Positions 9,775-20,139 of a stretch of 64,000 nt of DNA are shown piece after piece. This stretch comes from Methylophaga sulfidovorans (GTDB taxonomy: Bacteria > Pseudomonadota > Gammaproteobacteria > Nitrosococcales > Methylophagaceae), in assembly GCF_900114205.1 (NCBI RefSeq), contig NZ_FOSH01000003.1, positions 124,001 to 188,000 on the forward strand. Direction: 5' to 3'. The position numbers were made by a program, and so were the translations under genes. Each line of letters starts with the position of its first letter. Position 1 is the first letter of the stretch. The notes under the pieces are model-generated. The model worked only from the letters and a program-made list of their open reading frames with translations. It had not been told where the DNA came from and searched no databases.

Positions 9775-10539
9775 GTGGATTTAGCTACACTGCTAGGTTT
9801 TATTACGGCTTGGGGCCTGATTATAGCAACCATTGCGCTTGGTGCAGCAGCTGGTGTTTTCATCAATATGCCTTCATTAGCCATTGTACTCGGCGGTTCG
9901 TTTGCCGTTGTGCTGATGCGATTTACATTAGGACAGTTTATTGGCTCTATCAAAACAGCCATGAAAGCGTTTTTATATAAATCGGAATCACCACAAGAAA
10001 TTATTCAATCAGTTATTGAGCTGGCAACCATTGCAAGAAAAGAAGGTTTACTTGCTCTGGAAAAACAAGAAATAACCAATCCTGTTTTAGCGAAAGGTAT
10101 CCGAATGCTGGTCGATGGTCATGAGCCAGCGGTAGTCAAAAAAGCACTGGTTACCGAAATGAATGAAACTGTTAACCGACACTCCATCGGCCAGCAAATT
10201 TTTAAAACGATGGGGGACGCAGGTCCGGCGATGGGTATGATTGGTACCTTAGTTGGTCTTGTACAGATGTTATCCAATATGTCGGATCCTAAGTCGATTG
10301 GCCCTGCAATGGCAGTCGCATTGCTGACAACACTTTATGGTGCGATGTTAGCAAATATGTTTGCTCTGCCAGTGTCCGATAAACTTGCTTTGCGTAGTAG
10401 TGAAGAACTGATGAATAAAAGTATTATCATCGAGAGTGTGATGGGCATTCAGGAAGGTCAAAATCCAAAAGTGCTGGGTGAGTTATTACAAAATTTCTTA
10501 CCTGCATCTAAACGCGACTCAGATGAACCAGCAGAGTAA
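9775..10539 (+). CDS. pomA: Flagellar motor stator protein PomA (MotA family)
   Basis: PomA forms, with PomB, the ion channel and torque generator of the flagellar motor. The 254-residue protein has four hydrophobic segments (about residues 6-26, 30-50, 150-172 and 180-202) and a cytoplasmic loop between the second and third. The segment MGDAGPAMGMIGTLVGLVQML and the following LLTTLYGAMLANMFALP are typical for the sodium-driven PomA group. The start is a GTG at 9775 preceded by AGGGAG. PomB follows after 20 bases. Confidence 0.92.
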   Translation: MDLATLLGFITAWGLIIATIALGAAAGVFINMPSLAIVLGGSFAVVLMRFTLGQFIGSIKTAMKAFLYKSESPQEIIQSVIELATIARKEGLLALEKQEITNPVLAKGIRMLVDGHEPAVVKKALVTEMNETVNRHSIGQQIFKTMGDAGPAMGMIGTLVGLVQMLSNMSDPKSIGPAMAVALLTTLYGAMLANMFALPVSDKLALRSSEELMNKSIIIESVMGIQEGQNPKVLGELLQNFLPASKRDSDEPAE

Positions 10540-10559
10540 CTAATGTTGGTCAGATTATA

Positions 10560-11453
10560 ATGAGTGAAGACAGCCCTAGACCTAAAAAGCAAGATGAAGG
10601 CCTACCGGCCTATATGGGCACATTTGCTGACTTAATGTCATTGCTGATGTGCTTCTTTGTCTTGTTACTATCCTTTGCAGAAATGGATGCGTTGAAATAT
10701 AAGATGGTCGTTAAATCCCTTGATAATGCCTTTGGGGTTCAGCGCGAAGTTATTGCCGATGCCGTCCCTGTGGGTACCAGTATTATTGCTCAGGAATACA
10801 GTCCGGGTGATCCTAAGCCGACACCACTGAAAGTTGTCAGACAAGAAACAGTTGATGATACCCGTGAAAAAATTAAGGTGACGATGGATGCCGAGGAAGT
10901 GGCTCAGCAACAGGCTAAGGAAGTTGCTGAAGAAACCCAAAAATTCCGTGAAGCACTCGATAAAGAAATTAAAGAAGGTTTGATTGAGGTTGAAAGTCAA
11001 TTTAGCCGTATCGTCATTCGTATAAGAGAAAATGGTTCATTTCCGTCCGGCGATGCCAGGCTGAATCCCAGTTTTAAACCTATTCTCAAAAAAATTCATG
11101 ATGTCTTGGTTGGCACAGCGGGACAAATAGCTGTGGCAGGGCATACCGACGATGTACCAATAAATACACCAAGATATCGATCAAATTGGGAACTATCTAC
11201 CTCTAGAGCAACGTCTGTAGTACATGAGTTGTTGGCACCCGGTGATATGAAACCAGAACGCTTTGTTCTGGAAGGGTATGCGGATACACATCCACTAGTG
11301 CCAAACAATTCACCCGAAAATCGGGCGATTAATAGACGTGTAGAGATCATTGTTCTGAAATCCCCGGTTGAGGAAGGTTTAACCCGTTCAATTGATGAGC
11401 TCATGAAAGAGCACGAATCAGTTGATGGTTCCGTTACTACTGTTTACGAATAA
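10560..11453 (+). CDS. pomB: Flagellar motor stator protein PomB (MotB family)
   Basis: PomB supplies the peptidoglycan-anchoring part of the stator. The single transmembrane helix begins with GTFADLMSLLMCFFVLLLSF (about residues 20-39), in which Asp24 is the ion-binding aspartate; this segment resembles sodium-type PomB rather than proton-type MotB. The C-terminal OmpA/MotB domain (about residues 150-270) has the peptidoglycan-binding pattern AGHTDDVPI ... NWELSTSRATSV ... NRAINRRVEI. It follows pomA and precedes the YceI gene by 13 bases. Confidence 0.93.
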   Translation: MSEDSPRPKKQDEGLPAYMGTFADLMSLLMCFFVLLLSFAEMDALKYKMVVKSLDNAFGVQREVIADAVPVGTSIIAQEYSPGDPKPTPLKVVRQETVDDTREKIKVTMDAEEVAQQQAKEVAEETQKFREALDKEIKEGLIEVESQFSRIVIRIRENGSFPSGDARLNPSFKPILKKIHDVLVGTAGQIAVAGHTDDVPINTPRYRSNWELSTSRATSVVHELLAPGDMKPERFVLEGYADTHPLVPNNSPENRAINRRVEIIVLKSPVEEGLTRSIDELMKEHESVDGSVTTVYE

Positions 11454-11466
11454 TGAGGGAATAAGA

Positions 11467-12057
11467 ATGAAAAAAATGAATGTATGGTTATCGACTCTGG
11501 GTTTTTTATTGGTGAGTTCAGCAGCTTCTGCGACGCAATGGCAGATCAACAATAACGAATCACAAATCAATTTTATTTCGACAAAGAAAACCAATATTGC
11601 TGAAGTACATCAATTCGACAAAATAGCGGGAAGTCTGGCTGACAATGGTGAATTCTCCGTAGCGATTGATTTGGCATCTGTTGATACCGGTGTCGAAATT
11701 CGTGATAGTCGTATGAAAGAATTTTTGTTCAATATTGCTGACTTTCCGAAAGCAGTGATTTCTGCCAAGTTACCTCCTAACGAAATTGCTCAACTTGAAG
11801 TTGGACAGACAAAACCCTTGTCTGTGGATGGCATGCTTGAACTGCATGGTCAAAAACAAGAAATGACCTTTGAAGTTTTGGTTACTAAAGTCACAGCGAA
11901 TGAGTTATTGGTGGTATCTGCTCACCCGGTGATTTTAAATGCCGATAATTATAAACTGGCTAAAGGTATAGAAAAATTACGTGAATTGGCTAACTTGCCT
12001 AGCATTAGTCATGCTGTACCTGTGAGCTTTTATCTAACGTTGAACGCGACGAACTAA
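11467..12057 (+). CDS. YceI-family periplasmic protein
   Basis: A YceI-like lipocalin-fold protein of about 196 residues that probably binds an isoprenoid or other amphiphile in the periplasm. The signal peptide is clear (MKKMNVWLSTLGFLLVSSAASA). Mature family features include WQINNNESQINFISTKK, VAIDLASVDTGVEIRD, and the HGQKQEMTFEV segment. The start at 11467 is preferred over an upstream in-frame codon at 11422 because it gives a proper signal peptide and follows GAGGGAATAAG. The gene sits between pomB and leuD, where leuC would be in many relatives. Confidence 0.88.
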   Translation: MKKMNVWLSTLGFLLVSSAASATQWQINNNESQINFISTKKTNIAEVHQFDKIAGSLADNGEFSVAIDLASVDTGVEIRDSRMKEFLFNIADFPKAVISAKLPPNEIAQLEVGQTKPLSVDGMLELHGQKQEMTFEVLVTKVTANELLVVSAHPVILNADNYKLAKGIEKLRELANLPSISHAVPVSFYLTLNATN

Positions 12058-12072
12058 GAGGTATTCCTCGCA

Positions 12073-12711
12073 ATGCAAAAATTTTCAGTTGAAACTGGCA
12101 TCGTTATCCCATTGGATCGTCCCAATGTGGATACCGATGCGATTATTCCCAAGCAGTTTTTGAAATCAATTAAGCGAACAGGCTTCGGGCCGAACTTATT
12201 TGATGAATGGCGTTATCTTGACCATGGTGAGCCAGGTCAAGATAATAGCCATCGACCTTTGAATCCTGATTTTGAGCTTAACCAAGCTCGCTACAAAAAC
12301 GGTACGATCTTACTTGCCCGTGAAAACTTTGGTTGTGGTTCAAGCCGTGAACACGCCGTTTGGGCGCTGGACGACTTCGGTATTCGCGTTATTATCGCAC
12401 CTAGCTTTGCCGATATCTTTTTCAGTAACTCTAGCAAAAATGGTATTTTGGCAATTACTTTAGAAGAGTCTTTGATAGATAAACTCTTTGAACAAGTTCA
12501 AGCGATGCCCGGATACCAACTGACAGTTGATTTGCCTGAGCAGAAAATCACTCTTCCTGATGGCGAATCAATAGCATTTGATGTCGATGCTTTCAAAAAA
12601 CATTGTTTAATCGAAGGACTTGATGATATCGGTCTGACATTACAACACACAGCTGATATCAAGTCTTATGAAGAAAAGCGTAAACAAGAAGCGCCTTGGT
12701 TATTCTCATAA
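12073..12711 (+). CDS. leuD: 3-isopropylmalate dehydratase small subunit LeuD
   Basis: LeuD pairs with LeuC to isomerise 2- to 3-isopropylmalate in leucine synthesis. The 212-residue length and segments [33 protein letters not shown] and [15 protein letters not shown] are diagnostic for the swivel-domain subunit. leuB follows after 43 bases. The large subunit gene leuC is not in this window and is not directly upstream, where YceI is found instead, so LeuC must be encoded elsewhere if the pathway is complete. Confidence 0.96.
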   Translation: MQKFSVETGIVIPLDRPNVDTDAIIPKQFLKSIKRTGFGPNLFDEWRYLDHGEPGQDNSHRPLNPDFELNQARYKNGTILLARENFGCGSSREHAVWALDDFGIRVIIAPSFADIFFSNSSKNGILAITLEESLIDKLFEQVQAMPGYQLTVDLPEQKITLPDGESIAFDVDAFKKHCLIEGLDDIGLTLQHTADIKSYEEKRKQEAPWLFS

Positions 12712-12754
12712 GACAACCATCTAAATTTAGTAAATTATTTTAAAGATATAAAAA

Positions 12755-13825
12755 ATGACAAAAAAAATTGTAGTTTTGCCTGGTGATGGCATTGGTCCTG
12801 AAATCGTTGCTGAAGCAGTCAAAATTCTGGAAAAATTTCGTGAAGAAGGTTTAGATATCAACCTTGAGTACGGCTTAATTGGCGGTGCGGCCTATGATGA
12901 AACAGGCACGCCACTGCCTGCAGAAACCTTAGAAATATCAAAACAGGCTGACGCTATTTTGCTTGGTGCTGTTGGTGGTTATAAATGGGAGTCATTGGAC
13001 ATTAGCGTGAGACCGGAAAAAGGGCTCTTAGGTATACGTTCTGAATTGAATTTATTTGCTAATTTACGTCCGGCTATTTTATATCCTCAGTTAGCTGATG
13101 CTTCTACCCTGAAAGCTGAAGTTGTTGCTGGCCTGGATTTAATGATTGTGCGTGAGCTGACTGGGGGGATCTATTTTGGCCAGCCTCGTGGTATCAGAAC
13201 ATTGGATAATGGTGAAAAACAAGGGTTTAATACACTTGTTTATCGTGAGAGTGAAATCAATCGAATCGGTAAGGTCGCTTTTGATATCGCTGCTAAGCGC
13301 CAAGGCAGAGTTTGCTCTGTAGATAAAGCAAATGTGCTGGAAAGCACAGAATTGTGGCGTGAAACTATGACAACATTATCAAAATCATATCCGGACATTG
13401 AATTGAGTCATATGTATGTTGATAACGCAGCCATGCAGTTGGTGAGAGCACCAAAACAATTTGATGTCATGGTCACCACTAATATGTTTGGTGATATTTT
13501 ATCGGATTGTGCCTCTATGCTGACCGGATCGATTGGTATGTTGCCTTCGGCTTCACTCGATGAAAACAGTAAAGGTATGTATGAGCCTATTCATGGTTCA
13601 GCACCTGATATTGCTGGGCAGAATATTGCTAATCCACTGGCGACAATTTTGTCAGCTGCTATGATGTTACGTTACACACTCGATGAAGCCTCTATGGCGG
13701 ATCGAATTGAAAAAGCTGTGAGCAAGGTGTTAGACGATGGTCTTCGTACTGCTGATATCTACTCTACTGGTATGACCAAGGTTTCAACCTCAGAAATGGG
13801 TGATGCGGTACTCGCAGCGTTATAA
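12755..13825 (+). CDS. leuB: 3-isopropylmalate dehydrogenase LeuB
   Basis: LeuB oxidises and decarboxylates 3-isopropylmalate with NAD to give the leucine precursor 2-oxoisocaproate. The 356-residue protein shows PGDGIGPEI near the N-terminus, the [13 protein letters not shown] arginine-containing loop, [13 protein letters not shown], and the [24 protein letters not shown] metal/NAD-binding region of the family (seen here from about residue 243). It lies between leuD and asd with short spacings, as in many gammaproteobacteria. Confidence 0.96.
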   Translation: MTKKIVVLPGDGIGPEIVAEAVKILEKFREEGLDINLEYGLIGGAAYDETGTPLPAETLEISKQADAILLGAVGGYKWESLDISVRPEKGLLGIRSELNLFANLRPAILYPQLADASTLKAEVVAGLDLMIVRELTGGIYFGQPRGIRTLDNGEKQGFNTLVYRESEINRIGKVAFDIAAKRQGRVCSVDKANVLESTELWRETMTTLSKSYPDIELSHMYVDNAAMQLVRAPKQFDVMVTTNMFGDILSDCASMLTGSIGMLPSASLDENSKGMYEPIHGSAPDIAGQNIANPLATILSAAMMLRYTLDEASMADRIEKAVSKVLDDGLRTADIYSTGMTKVSTSEMGDAVLAAL

Positions 13826-13845
13826 ATTAAAACAAAAGGTGTATT

Positions 13846-14868
13846 GTGAATAAAAAAGTAGATGTTGCAGTTGTAGGTGCTACAGGGGCCGTAGGTGAGG
13901 CCATGTTGGAAATTTTGCACCAACGTCAGTTTCCAGTAGGTAAAGTGTATGCGCTGGCAAGTGAAAGAAGTGCAGGTTCTACAGTAAGCTTTGGTAATAA
14001 GTCCATCATTGTTGAAGATCTCGCTGAGTTCGACTTCTCCAAAGTACAAGTGGGCTTATTCTCACCAGGAGCCAGTGTCTCTGCAGAGTATGCGCCTAAA
14101 GCAGCGGCAGCAGGTTGTGTGGTTATTGATAATACGTCACAGTTCCGCTATGACGATGATATTCCACTGGTCGTGCCTGAAGTTAATCCTGAAGCCGTAG
14201 CTGATTACAAGAATCGTGGCATTATTGCTAATCCTAATTGCTCAACGATCCAAATGATGGTTGCTCTGAAACCTATCTATGATGCAGTTGGTATTACACG
14301 TATCAATGTTTGTACATACCAAGCAGTGTCTGGTTCTGGTAAGCCTGCAATGGATGAACTTGCTAAGCAGACAGCCGATTTATTAAACGGACGTCCAGTA
14401 AAAGCAGAAGTCTATCCAAAACAAATCGCGTTTAATGTGTTGCCACAAATTGATGTATTTATGGACAACGGCTACACCAAAGAAGAAATGAAAATGGTGT
14501 GGGAAACTCGTAAAATTATGGGTGATGAGTCAATCCAAGTGAATCCAACAGCGGTTCGTGTACCGGTGTTTTTTGGTCACTCAGAAGCGATTCATATTGA
14601 AACTCGTGACAAGATCACTGCAGAACAATGCAAAGCCTTATATGAAAAGGCAGATGGCATCGTATTGCTTGATGAGCGTAAAGATGGTGGGTATCCAACT
14701 GCTGTAACTGAGTCTTCAGGCCAGGATCCTGTGTTTGTCGGACGCATTCGTGAAGACATTTCCCATGAAAAAGGATTAGATTTATGGGTAGTAGCAGATA
14801 ACGTGCGTAAAGGTGCAGCACTTAATAGTGTTCAGATTGCTGAAGTATTGGTTGAAAAGTACCTTTAA
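13846..14868 (+). CDS. asd: Aspartate-semialdehyde dehydrogenase
   Basis: This enzyme reduces aspartyl phosphate to aspartate semialdehyde, the branch point to lysine, methionine and threonine. The 340-residue protein has the N-terminal GATGAVGEAMLEIL nucleotide-binding loop and the catalytic cysteine in IIANPNCSTIQM (about residue 131). A GTG start at 13846 follows AAAAGGTGT. It sits 20 bases behind leuB and 27 bases before fimV in the same transcriptional direction. Confidence 0.95.
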   Translation: MNKKVDVAVVGATGAVGEAMLEILHQRQFPVGKVYALASERSAGSTVSFGNKSIIVEDLAEFDFSKVQVGLFSPGASVSAEYAPKAAAAGCVVIDNTSQFRYDDDIPLVVPEVNPEAVADYKNRGIIANPNCSTIQMMVALKPIYDAVGITRINVCTYQAVSGSGKPAMDELAKQTADLLNGRPVKAEVYPKQIAFNVLPQIDVFMDNGYTKEEMKMVWETRKIMGDESIQVNPTAVRVPVFFGHSEAIHIETRDKITAEQCKALYEKADGIVLLDERKDGGYPTAVTESSGQDPVFVGRIREDISHEKGLDLWVVADNVRKGAALNSVQIAEVLVEKYL

Positions 14869-14895
14869 ATTAAGCTAGATAAGGAAGTTAAGGGG

Positions 14896-17469
14896 ATGAA
14901 AATGAAGAAACAGCTTTTTGCCAGTATCGCTGTCGCATCAACGATAGGTTTTTTCACTCCCTTAACCAGTTATGCTTTTGGTTTGGGCGAAATTAAAGTG
15001 ATGTCTGCTTTGAATGAGCCCTTCAAAGCAAGCATAGATATCAACGCATTACCTGCAGAAGAAAAAGAAAGTTTTGAAATCAGAATAGCGTCAAATGAGG
15101 AGTTTGAGAAAGCAGGACTGGATCGAAGCTATATCTTGACACAACTGAAGTTTGACGTTGTTGAACAGCAAGGAAAATCACGGGTTTTAATTAGTTCTCA
15201 ACAAGCAATTAAAGAACCTTTTCTGGATTTCTTATTAACGGCCTCTGCTGGTGGTGGCAGACTTATCAGGGAATATACTGTTCTACTTGATCCTCCTGAA
15301 GTATTGATGACCTCATCAACAGCGAAAACCCGCTCAGCACCGAGCGTAAGTAGCTCGGTATCAATAGAGCCAGAAAGTAGTCAATCTAATACATTATGGT
15401 CCAGTGGTCAGAAGTACGGACCTGTTGCCAAGGCTGATACTTTATGGAACATTGCTCTGACAACACGTCCCGATGCCTCTGTTTCAGTTCAGCAAATGAT
15501 GATGGCGCTGGTTGAGGCTAATCCTGAAGCTTTTGTCGATAATAATATTAATGGACTAAAAGCAGGCTATACCCTCACTATTCCAGATCAAGCTGCAATA
15601 TTGTCAAAATCTCAGGCTGAAGCGTATCGATTATTTAAAAATCAAAATGCACAATGGCGTCAGCGTGATAAAACGGTAGTTAAGTCAACGCCTGCAGTTG
15701 TACAGCAGCCTCAGACAGCATCGACTGAAACTGATGCGGTTCAAACTGATGCTGAAAATTCAACAACTGAGAATACACAAGCTAGCTCTACAACAGAGAG
15801 TAACGCAGATGAAGAAGCACATCTGAAACTGGTAGCACCAGAGCAAAGTAAAACCACACAAGAAGATGCTTCACCTAATCTGGCTGGCAATGAAAAAATC
15901 AATGCCCTGACAGAGCAATTGACTCTCGCTCAAGAAACAATAGAAGCGCAAGCTCAGGAAAATATCGACTTCAAAGCAAGAATGGATGCCATGGAAGAGC
16001 AGTTAGAAACCATGCGTCGATTAATCTCGTTGAAGGATGCTGATCTCGCCAGATTACAAGACTTACTAGAGGAAAAAGATCAGGCTAATACCTCAGCTGA
16101 AGCAATGGATGATGTCTCTGATACCGAGTCAACACCAGAGACAGAAGCAGATGCCAGCAGTGTTGATGAGTCTGATTCTTCTTCACTTGAAGCTGAAGTG
16201 TCAGCACCAGCAGAAATAGAAGAAACGGTTGTTGAAGAGTTACCTCCAGCAGATGATTTTGTGCCTGATAATCTTGTCGATACTATTAAGGCTTTCCTTG
16301 CTGAATATAAATTACAGCTAGGAGGAGCATTACTAGTTGTACTGCTTTTGTTGTTATTACTTGCCAGAAGAAAAAATAATGAAGATACCTCATATACTGA
16401 GGTGGCAGATTTTGAAGCTCTTAGCCCAACAGAAGACGATAAGCAGTATTCACCAGAAATGCACGTTGATAAGGTGCCTGAAAATCACGATGAAGATGAG
16501 CATGTAGATGATGAGCCAGTCAGCGAGCAACAAGACCCACAGAAAAGTGTGATGGAACTGGTTGAGCAAGCAGATATGTTTGTTGGCTATGCCGATTATG
16601 CCCAAGCAAAAGTGGCTTTGGAGCAAGCTAAAGCAAGAGAGCCTGATAATACACTTGTGGCATATAAGTTATTGTTTGTACTTTATAAACAAAAACAAGT
16701 AGATGATTTTGTTGCACTTGCTGAAGCCACTAATTTTGATGAAGACAGTATTGAGTGGGATGAAATAAAGCAATGGGGAGCACAACTGGCTCCTGATCAT
16801 GCCTTATTTGCTGCTGATGAATCAGTTGAGACTGATATTGCAACAGATGATCATGAGGAATCGATTCCTGTAATTGATGATGAAGCTGACGATAAAGAGT
16901 TAGATTTCAGTGCTCAGGATGAGACGGATAATGTTCCAGTTTCTATTGATCTTTCAGAAGACAATCATGATGCTCCACTGGAGTTCGACACAGTAGATAT
17001 TTCATCGCCAACTGATGATGAAGAGAATGTCATCCATACAGATATCTCATCAGAGGAAATATTGTCAGAGAAAAATGATACGACAGAAGATAATCATATT
17101 GATGATGATCTGTTGTCGTTTGATACCGGAACTACTTTTGGAACAGTTGAAGAAGATAAAGAGGATGAAAGTGAGATTGAACATGACTCTCTACTTCCGT
17201 TTGAGCCTGGCGCATCTTCCTCATTAGATCCGAAACGGGTTGATATAGCACCATTTGATATGGATGCTGACGATGAACCTGATATTGAATTTGATATCGG
17301 TGATATCGATGAGATTGATGAGGCTGAAACGAAGCTGGACCTGGCTTCAGCTTATATCGAAATGGATGATACTGAAGGGGCAAGAAGTATTCTTAATGAA
17401 GTTCTAGCCGAAGGTAACGAAGAGCAGAAAGCTCGAGCCCAAACTATCCTCGACTCATTATCAGAATAA
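14896..17469 (+). CDS. fimV: FimV/HubP-family pole-organising membrane protein
   Basis: FimV/HubP proteins bind peptidoglycan at the cell pole and recruit polar machinery such as type IV pili, flagella and chemosensory arrays. The 857-residue protein has a signal peptide (about residues 1-27), an N-terminal FimV domain beginning FGLGEIKVMSALNEPFKA, a LysM-like segment around residues 170-230 (ADTLWNIA ... NINGLKAGYTLTIP), a coiled coil at about 335-400, one membrane helix near 475-492, a long very acidic cytoplasmic part, and the C-terminal FimV motif LDLASAYIEMDDTEGARSIL. The asd-fimV-truA order is common in gammaproteobacteria. Confidence 0.92.
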   Translation: MKMKKQLFASIAVASTIGFFTPLTSYAFGLGEIKVMSALNEPFKASIDINALPAEEKESFEIRIASNEEFEKAGLDRSYILTQLKFDVVEQQGKSRVLISSQQAIKEPFLDFLLTASAGGGRLIREYTVLLDPPEVLMTSSTAKTRSAPSVSSSVSIEPESSQSNTLWSSGQKYGPVAKADTLWNIALTTRPDASVSVQQMMMALVEANPEAFVDNNINGLKAGYTLTIPDQAAILSKSQAEAYRLFKNQNAQWRQRDKTVVKSTPAVVQQPQTASTETDAVQTDAENSTTENTQASSTTESNADEEAHLKLVAPEQSKTTQEDASPNLAGNEKINALTEQLTLAQETIEAQAQENIDFKARMDAMEEQLETMRRLISLKDADLARLQDLLEEKDQANTSAEAMDDVSDTESTPETEADASSVDESDSSSLEAEVSAPAEIEETVVEELPPADDFVPDNLVDTIKAFLAEYKLQLGGALLVVLLLLLLLARRKNNEDTSYTEVADFEALSPTEDDKQYSPEMHVDKVPENHDEDEHVDDEPVSEQQDPQKSVMELVEQADMFVGYADYAQAKVALEQAKAREPDNTLVAYKLLFVLYKQKQVDDFVALAEATNFDEDSIEWDEIKQWGAQLAPDHALFAADESVETDIATDDHEESIPVIDDEADDKELDFSAQDETDNVPVSIDLSEDNHDAPLEFDTVDISSPTDDEENVIHTDISSEEILSEKNDTTEDNHIDDDLLSFDTGTTFGTVEEDKEDESEIEHDSLLPFEPGASSSLDPKRVDIAPFDMDADDEPDIEFDIGDIDEIDEAETKLDLASAYIEMDDTEGARSILNEVLAEGNEEQKARAQTILDSLSE

Positions 17470-17485
17470 TTAGAGAGAGGAAGTA

Positions 17486-18265
17486 GTGAGAATAGCACTC
17501 GGCATAGAATATGCCGGCACACATTTTTGTGGATGGCAAATACAGTCACATTCCAGAACAGTTCAGGGTGAGTTACAGAAAGCGGTTTCCATTGTGGCGA
17601 ACCATTCTGTTGAAGTCTATGCTGCCGGACGAACTGATACCGGTGTACATGGTTTAAATCAAGTTGTGCATTTTGATACTGATTCAATTAGGGAAAAACG
17701 AGGCTGGCTTTTAGGCATCAATGCTAATCTGCCAAAAGATGTGAATGTCACTTGGGTTCAGTTTGTCGATGACGATTTCCATGCACGGTTTTCTGCTATT
17801 AAGCGTAGTTATCGTTATTTAATTTTAAATCGTCTCAGCCGCTCCTCAGTTCATCAGCACCGGATGTGGTGGCACTATCCTCCATTAGATATTGAAAAAA
17901 TGCAGGCGGCAGCAGATCAATTAGTTGGACGACATGATTTTTCAGCATTCAGGGCCAGCGAATGCCAGGCAAAAAGTCCAATAAAAACACTGGATAAAAT
18001 TCAGGTTAGTCAGCAACAGGACTGCATTGCAATTGATGTTGAAGCACTGTCTTTTTTACATCATATGGTAAGAAATCTGGTAGGTGTAATGGCAGCCATT
18101 GGTGATGGCAGCGAGCCTGTTGAGTGGGCTGGCCAGGTTTTACGTAGTGTAGATAGAAGTCAGGGAGGCATTACAGCTCCCGCAGAAGGTTTATATCTGG
18201 TCGATGTGAAATATCCAGAACAATATTCAATACCGACAGTGTCAGCTTTTCCGGTGCTCTGGTAA
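17486..18265 (+). CDS. truA: tRNA pseudouridine(38-40) synthase TruA
   Basis: TruA converts uridines 38-40 of the tRNA anticodon arm to pseudouridine. The 259-residue protein starts MRIALGIEYAGTHFCGWQIQ and contains the catalytic aspartate in AAGRTDTGVHGLNQVVHF (about residue 52). The start is a GTG at 17486, 8 bases after a GAGAGAGGA ribosome binding site. It follows fimV by 16 bases, in the usual fimV-truA-trpF order. Confidence 0.95.
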   Translation: MRIALGIEYAGTHFCGWQIQSHSRTVQGELQKAVSIVANHSVEVYAAGRTDTGVHGLNQVVHFDTDSIREKRGWLLGINANLPKDVNVTWVQFVDDDFHARFSAIKRSYRYLILNRLSRSSVHQHRMWWHYPPLDIEKMQAAADQLVGRHDFSAFRASECQAKSPIKTLDKIQVSQQQDCIAIDVEALSFLHHMVRNLVGVMAAIGDGSEPVEWAGQVLRSVDRSQGGITAPAEGLYLVDVKYPEQYSIPTVSAFPVLW

Positions 18266-18301
18266 AGTAACAGCTCTATTTGAGAGTATCTAGCGAAACA
18301 G

Positions 18302-18916
18302 ATGAGAACCCGAGTAAAAATATGCGGCATAACACGTCAGCAAGATGCTGATTTTGCTGCAGAATCAGGTGCGGATGCTATTGGTTTAGTGTTTTATCCT
18401 CCGAGTCCGCGTGTAATATCTTTTGCGCAGGCAAAGACGATTACCGCTAATTTATCTCCTTTTGTTTCAAAAGTTGCGCTGTTCGTTGACCCAGATAAAG
18501 ATCTGGTTTCACGCTGCCTTGACGATGTATCGGTTGATATAATTCAGTTTCATGGTAATGAGACCCCTGAGTTTTGTCAGCAATTCAATTTACCGTACCT
18601 CAAAGCAGTGAGAATGAGAGAAGATACAGATTTGTCTGAAATTGCAGCACGTTATTCGTCAGCTTCAGCTTTACTGTTAGATACATACCAGCCCGGAATA
18701 CCTGGCGGTACCGGCAAAACCTTCGACTGGTCTTTGATCCGTCGTATAAATAAACCCATTATTTTAGCGGGTGGTCTTGATATGACGAATGTCAGAGAGG
18801 CCATCCATCAAGTGCAGCCTTATGCGGTTGATGTCAGTGGTGGCGTTGAGAGTGATAAGGGGATAAAAAGTCATGACAAGATCAGCACTTTTATGAGAGA
18901 GGTGGCAAATGCTTAA
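18302..18916 (+). CDS. trpF: Phosphoribosylanthranilate isomerase TrpF
   Basis: TrpF catalyses the Amadori rearrangement of phosphoribosylanthranilate in tryptophan synthesis. The 204-residue TIM barrel has the [11 protein letters not shown] start with the catalytic cysteine, [19 protein letters not shown], and the phosphate-binding [10 protein letters not shown] and VDVSGGVE motifs. Its last 8 bases overlap the start of trpB. As a free-standing TrpF (not fused to TrpC) it follows the Pseudomonas-like arrangement truA-trpF-trpB-trpA-accD-folC. Confidence 0.95.
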   Translation: MRTRVKICGITRQQDADFAAESGADAIGLVFYPPSPRVISFAQAKTITANLSPFVSKVALFVDPDKDLVSRCLDDVSVDIIQFHGNETPEFCQQFNLPYLKAVRMREDTDLSEIAARYSSASALLLDTYQPGIPGGTGKTFDWSLIRRINKPIILAGGLDMTNVREAIHQVQPYAVDVSGGVESDKGIKSHDKISTFMREVANA

Positions 18917-20129
18917 AGAGCATATTCACGATTATTACAAATCATTTCCTGATGAGCGCGGACATTTCGGGCCTTATGGTGGCCGTTTCGTTGGCGAAAC
19001 GCTTATGGGAGCGATTTACGAGTTACAAGATGCTTATGAACAGTATCGTAACCATCCTGATTTTTTGGCAGAAATGGACAAAGACCTAAGCACTTTTGTT
19101 GGCCGTCCATCACCTCTCTATCTGGCTGAGAATTGGACAAAGAAACTAGGCGGCGCACAGATTTATTTAAAACGTGAAGATCTTAATCACACCGGCGCGC
19201 ACAAAGTTAATAACACTATTGGTCAGGCTTTATTAGCCAAACGAATGGGCAAAACCCGAATTATTGCTGAAACAGGTGCTGGTCAGCATGGTGTTGCTAC
19301 CGCTACAGTGGCTGCGCGGATGGGGCTGGAATGTATTGTCTACATGGGTGCTGAAGATGTTGAGCGCCAAGCCCAGAACGTCTATCGGATGAAGTTATTA
19401 GGCGCGCAAGTTGTGCCTGTTGAATCAGGTTCACGTACGCTAAAAGATGCTTTGAATGAAGCTTTACGTGACTGGGTAACCAATGTTGATGATACCTTCT
19501 ATATCATCGGTACTGTGGCTGGACCACATCCGTATCCGGCGATGGTGAGAGATTTCCAATCTATCATTGGTCGCGAAGCAAAACAGCAAATGTTTGATAT
19601 TAACGGTAAGCTACCGGATGCGCTGGTGGCGTGTATTGGTGGTGGTTCCAATGCTATCGGTTTGTTTCATCCATTTATTGAAGATGAATCTGTGGCTATG
19701 TATGGTGTGGAAGGTGCCGGACATGGCATTGAAACAGGACAGCATTCAGCCCCATTGAGTGCGGGCAGACCAGGTGTATTACATGGTAACCGTACCTATC
19801 TTATGCAAGATGATTATGGTGAAATCATTGAAACTCATTCTATTTCGGCAGGGTTGGATTATCCTGGTGTAGGTCCTGAACATGCATGGTTGAAAGATAT
19901 TGGCCGGGCAAATTATGTATCAGTGACGGATGAAGAAGCTTTAACAGCCTTTCATGATTTAACCCGTACAGAAGGAATTATTCCAGCACTTGAGTCGAGT
20001 CATGCACTGGCCTATGTGAAAAAATTAGCGCCAACGATGTCCCCAGAACAAACATTGATTGTTAATTTATCGGGCCGTGGTGATAAAGACATGCATACAG
20101 TCGCAGCAATGGCTGGATTAAAATTCTAA
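18909..20129 (+). CDS. trpB: Tryptophan synthase beta subunit TrpB
   Basis: TrpB condenses indole with serine using pyridoxal phosphate. The 406-residue protein shows [10 protein letters not shown]-type start (here [13 protein letters not shown]), the PLP lysine in [19 protein letters not shown] (about residue 93), the [12 protein letters not shown] loop, and the phosphate-binding [10 protein letters not shown] motif. It overlaps trpF by 8 bases and is followed after 10 bases by trpA, so the alpha and beta subunits are made together. Confidence 0.97.
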   Translation: MLKEHIHDYYKSFPDERGHFGPYGGRFVGETLMGAIYELQDAYEQYRNHPDFLAEMDKDLSTFVGRPSPLYLAENWTKKLGGAQIYLKREDLNHTGAHKVNNTIGQALLAKRMGKTRIIAETGAGQHGVATATVAARMGLECIVYMGAEDVERQAQNVYRMKLLGAQVVPVESGSRTLKDALNEALRDWVTNVDDTFYIIGTVAGPHPYPAMVRDFQSIIGREAKQQMFDINGKLPDALVACIGGGSNAIGLFHPFIEDESVAMYGVEGAGHGIETGQHSAPLSAGRPGVLHGNRTYLMQDDYGEIIETHSISAGLDYPGVGPEHAWLKDIGRANYVSVTDEEALTAFHDLTRTEGIIPALESSHALAYVKKLAPTMSPEQTLIVNLSGRGDKDMHTVAAMAGLKF

Positions 20130-20139
20130 GGAAGTAACA

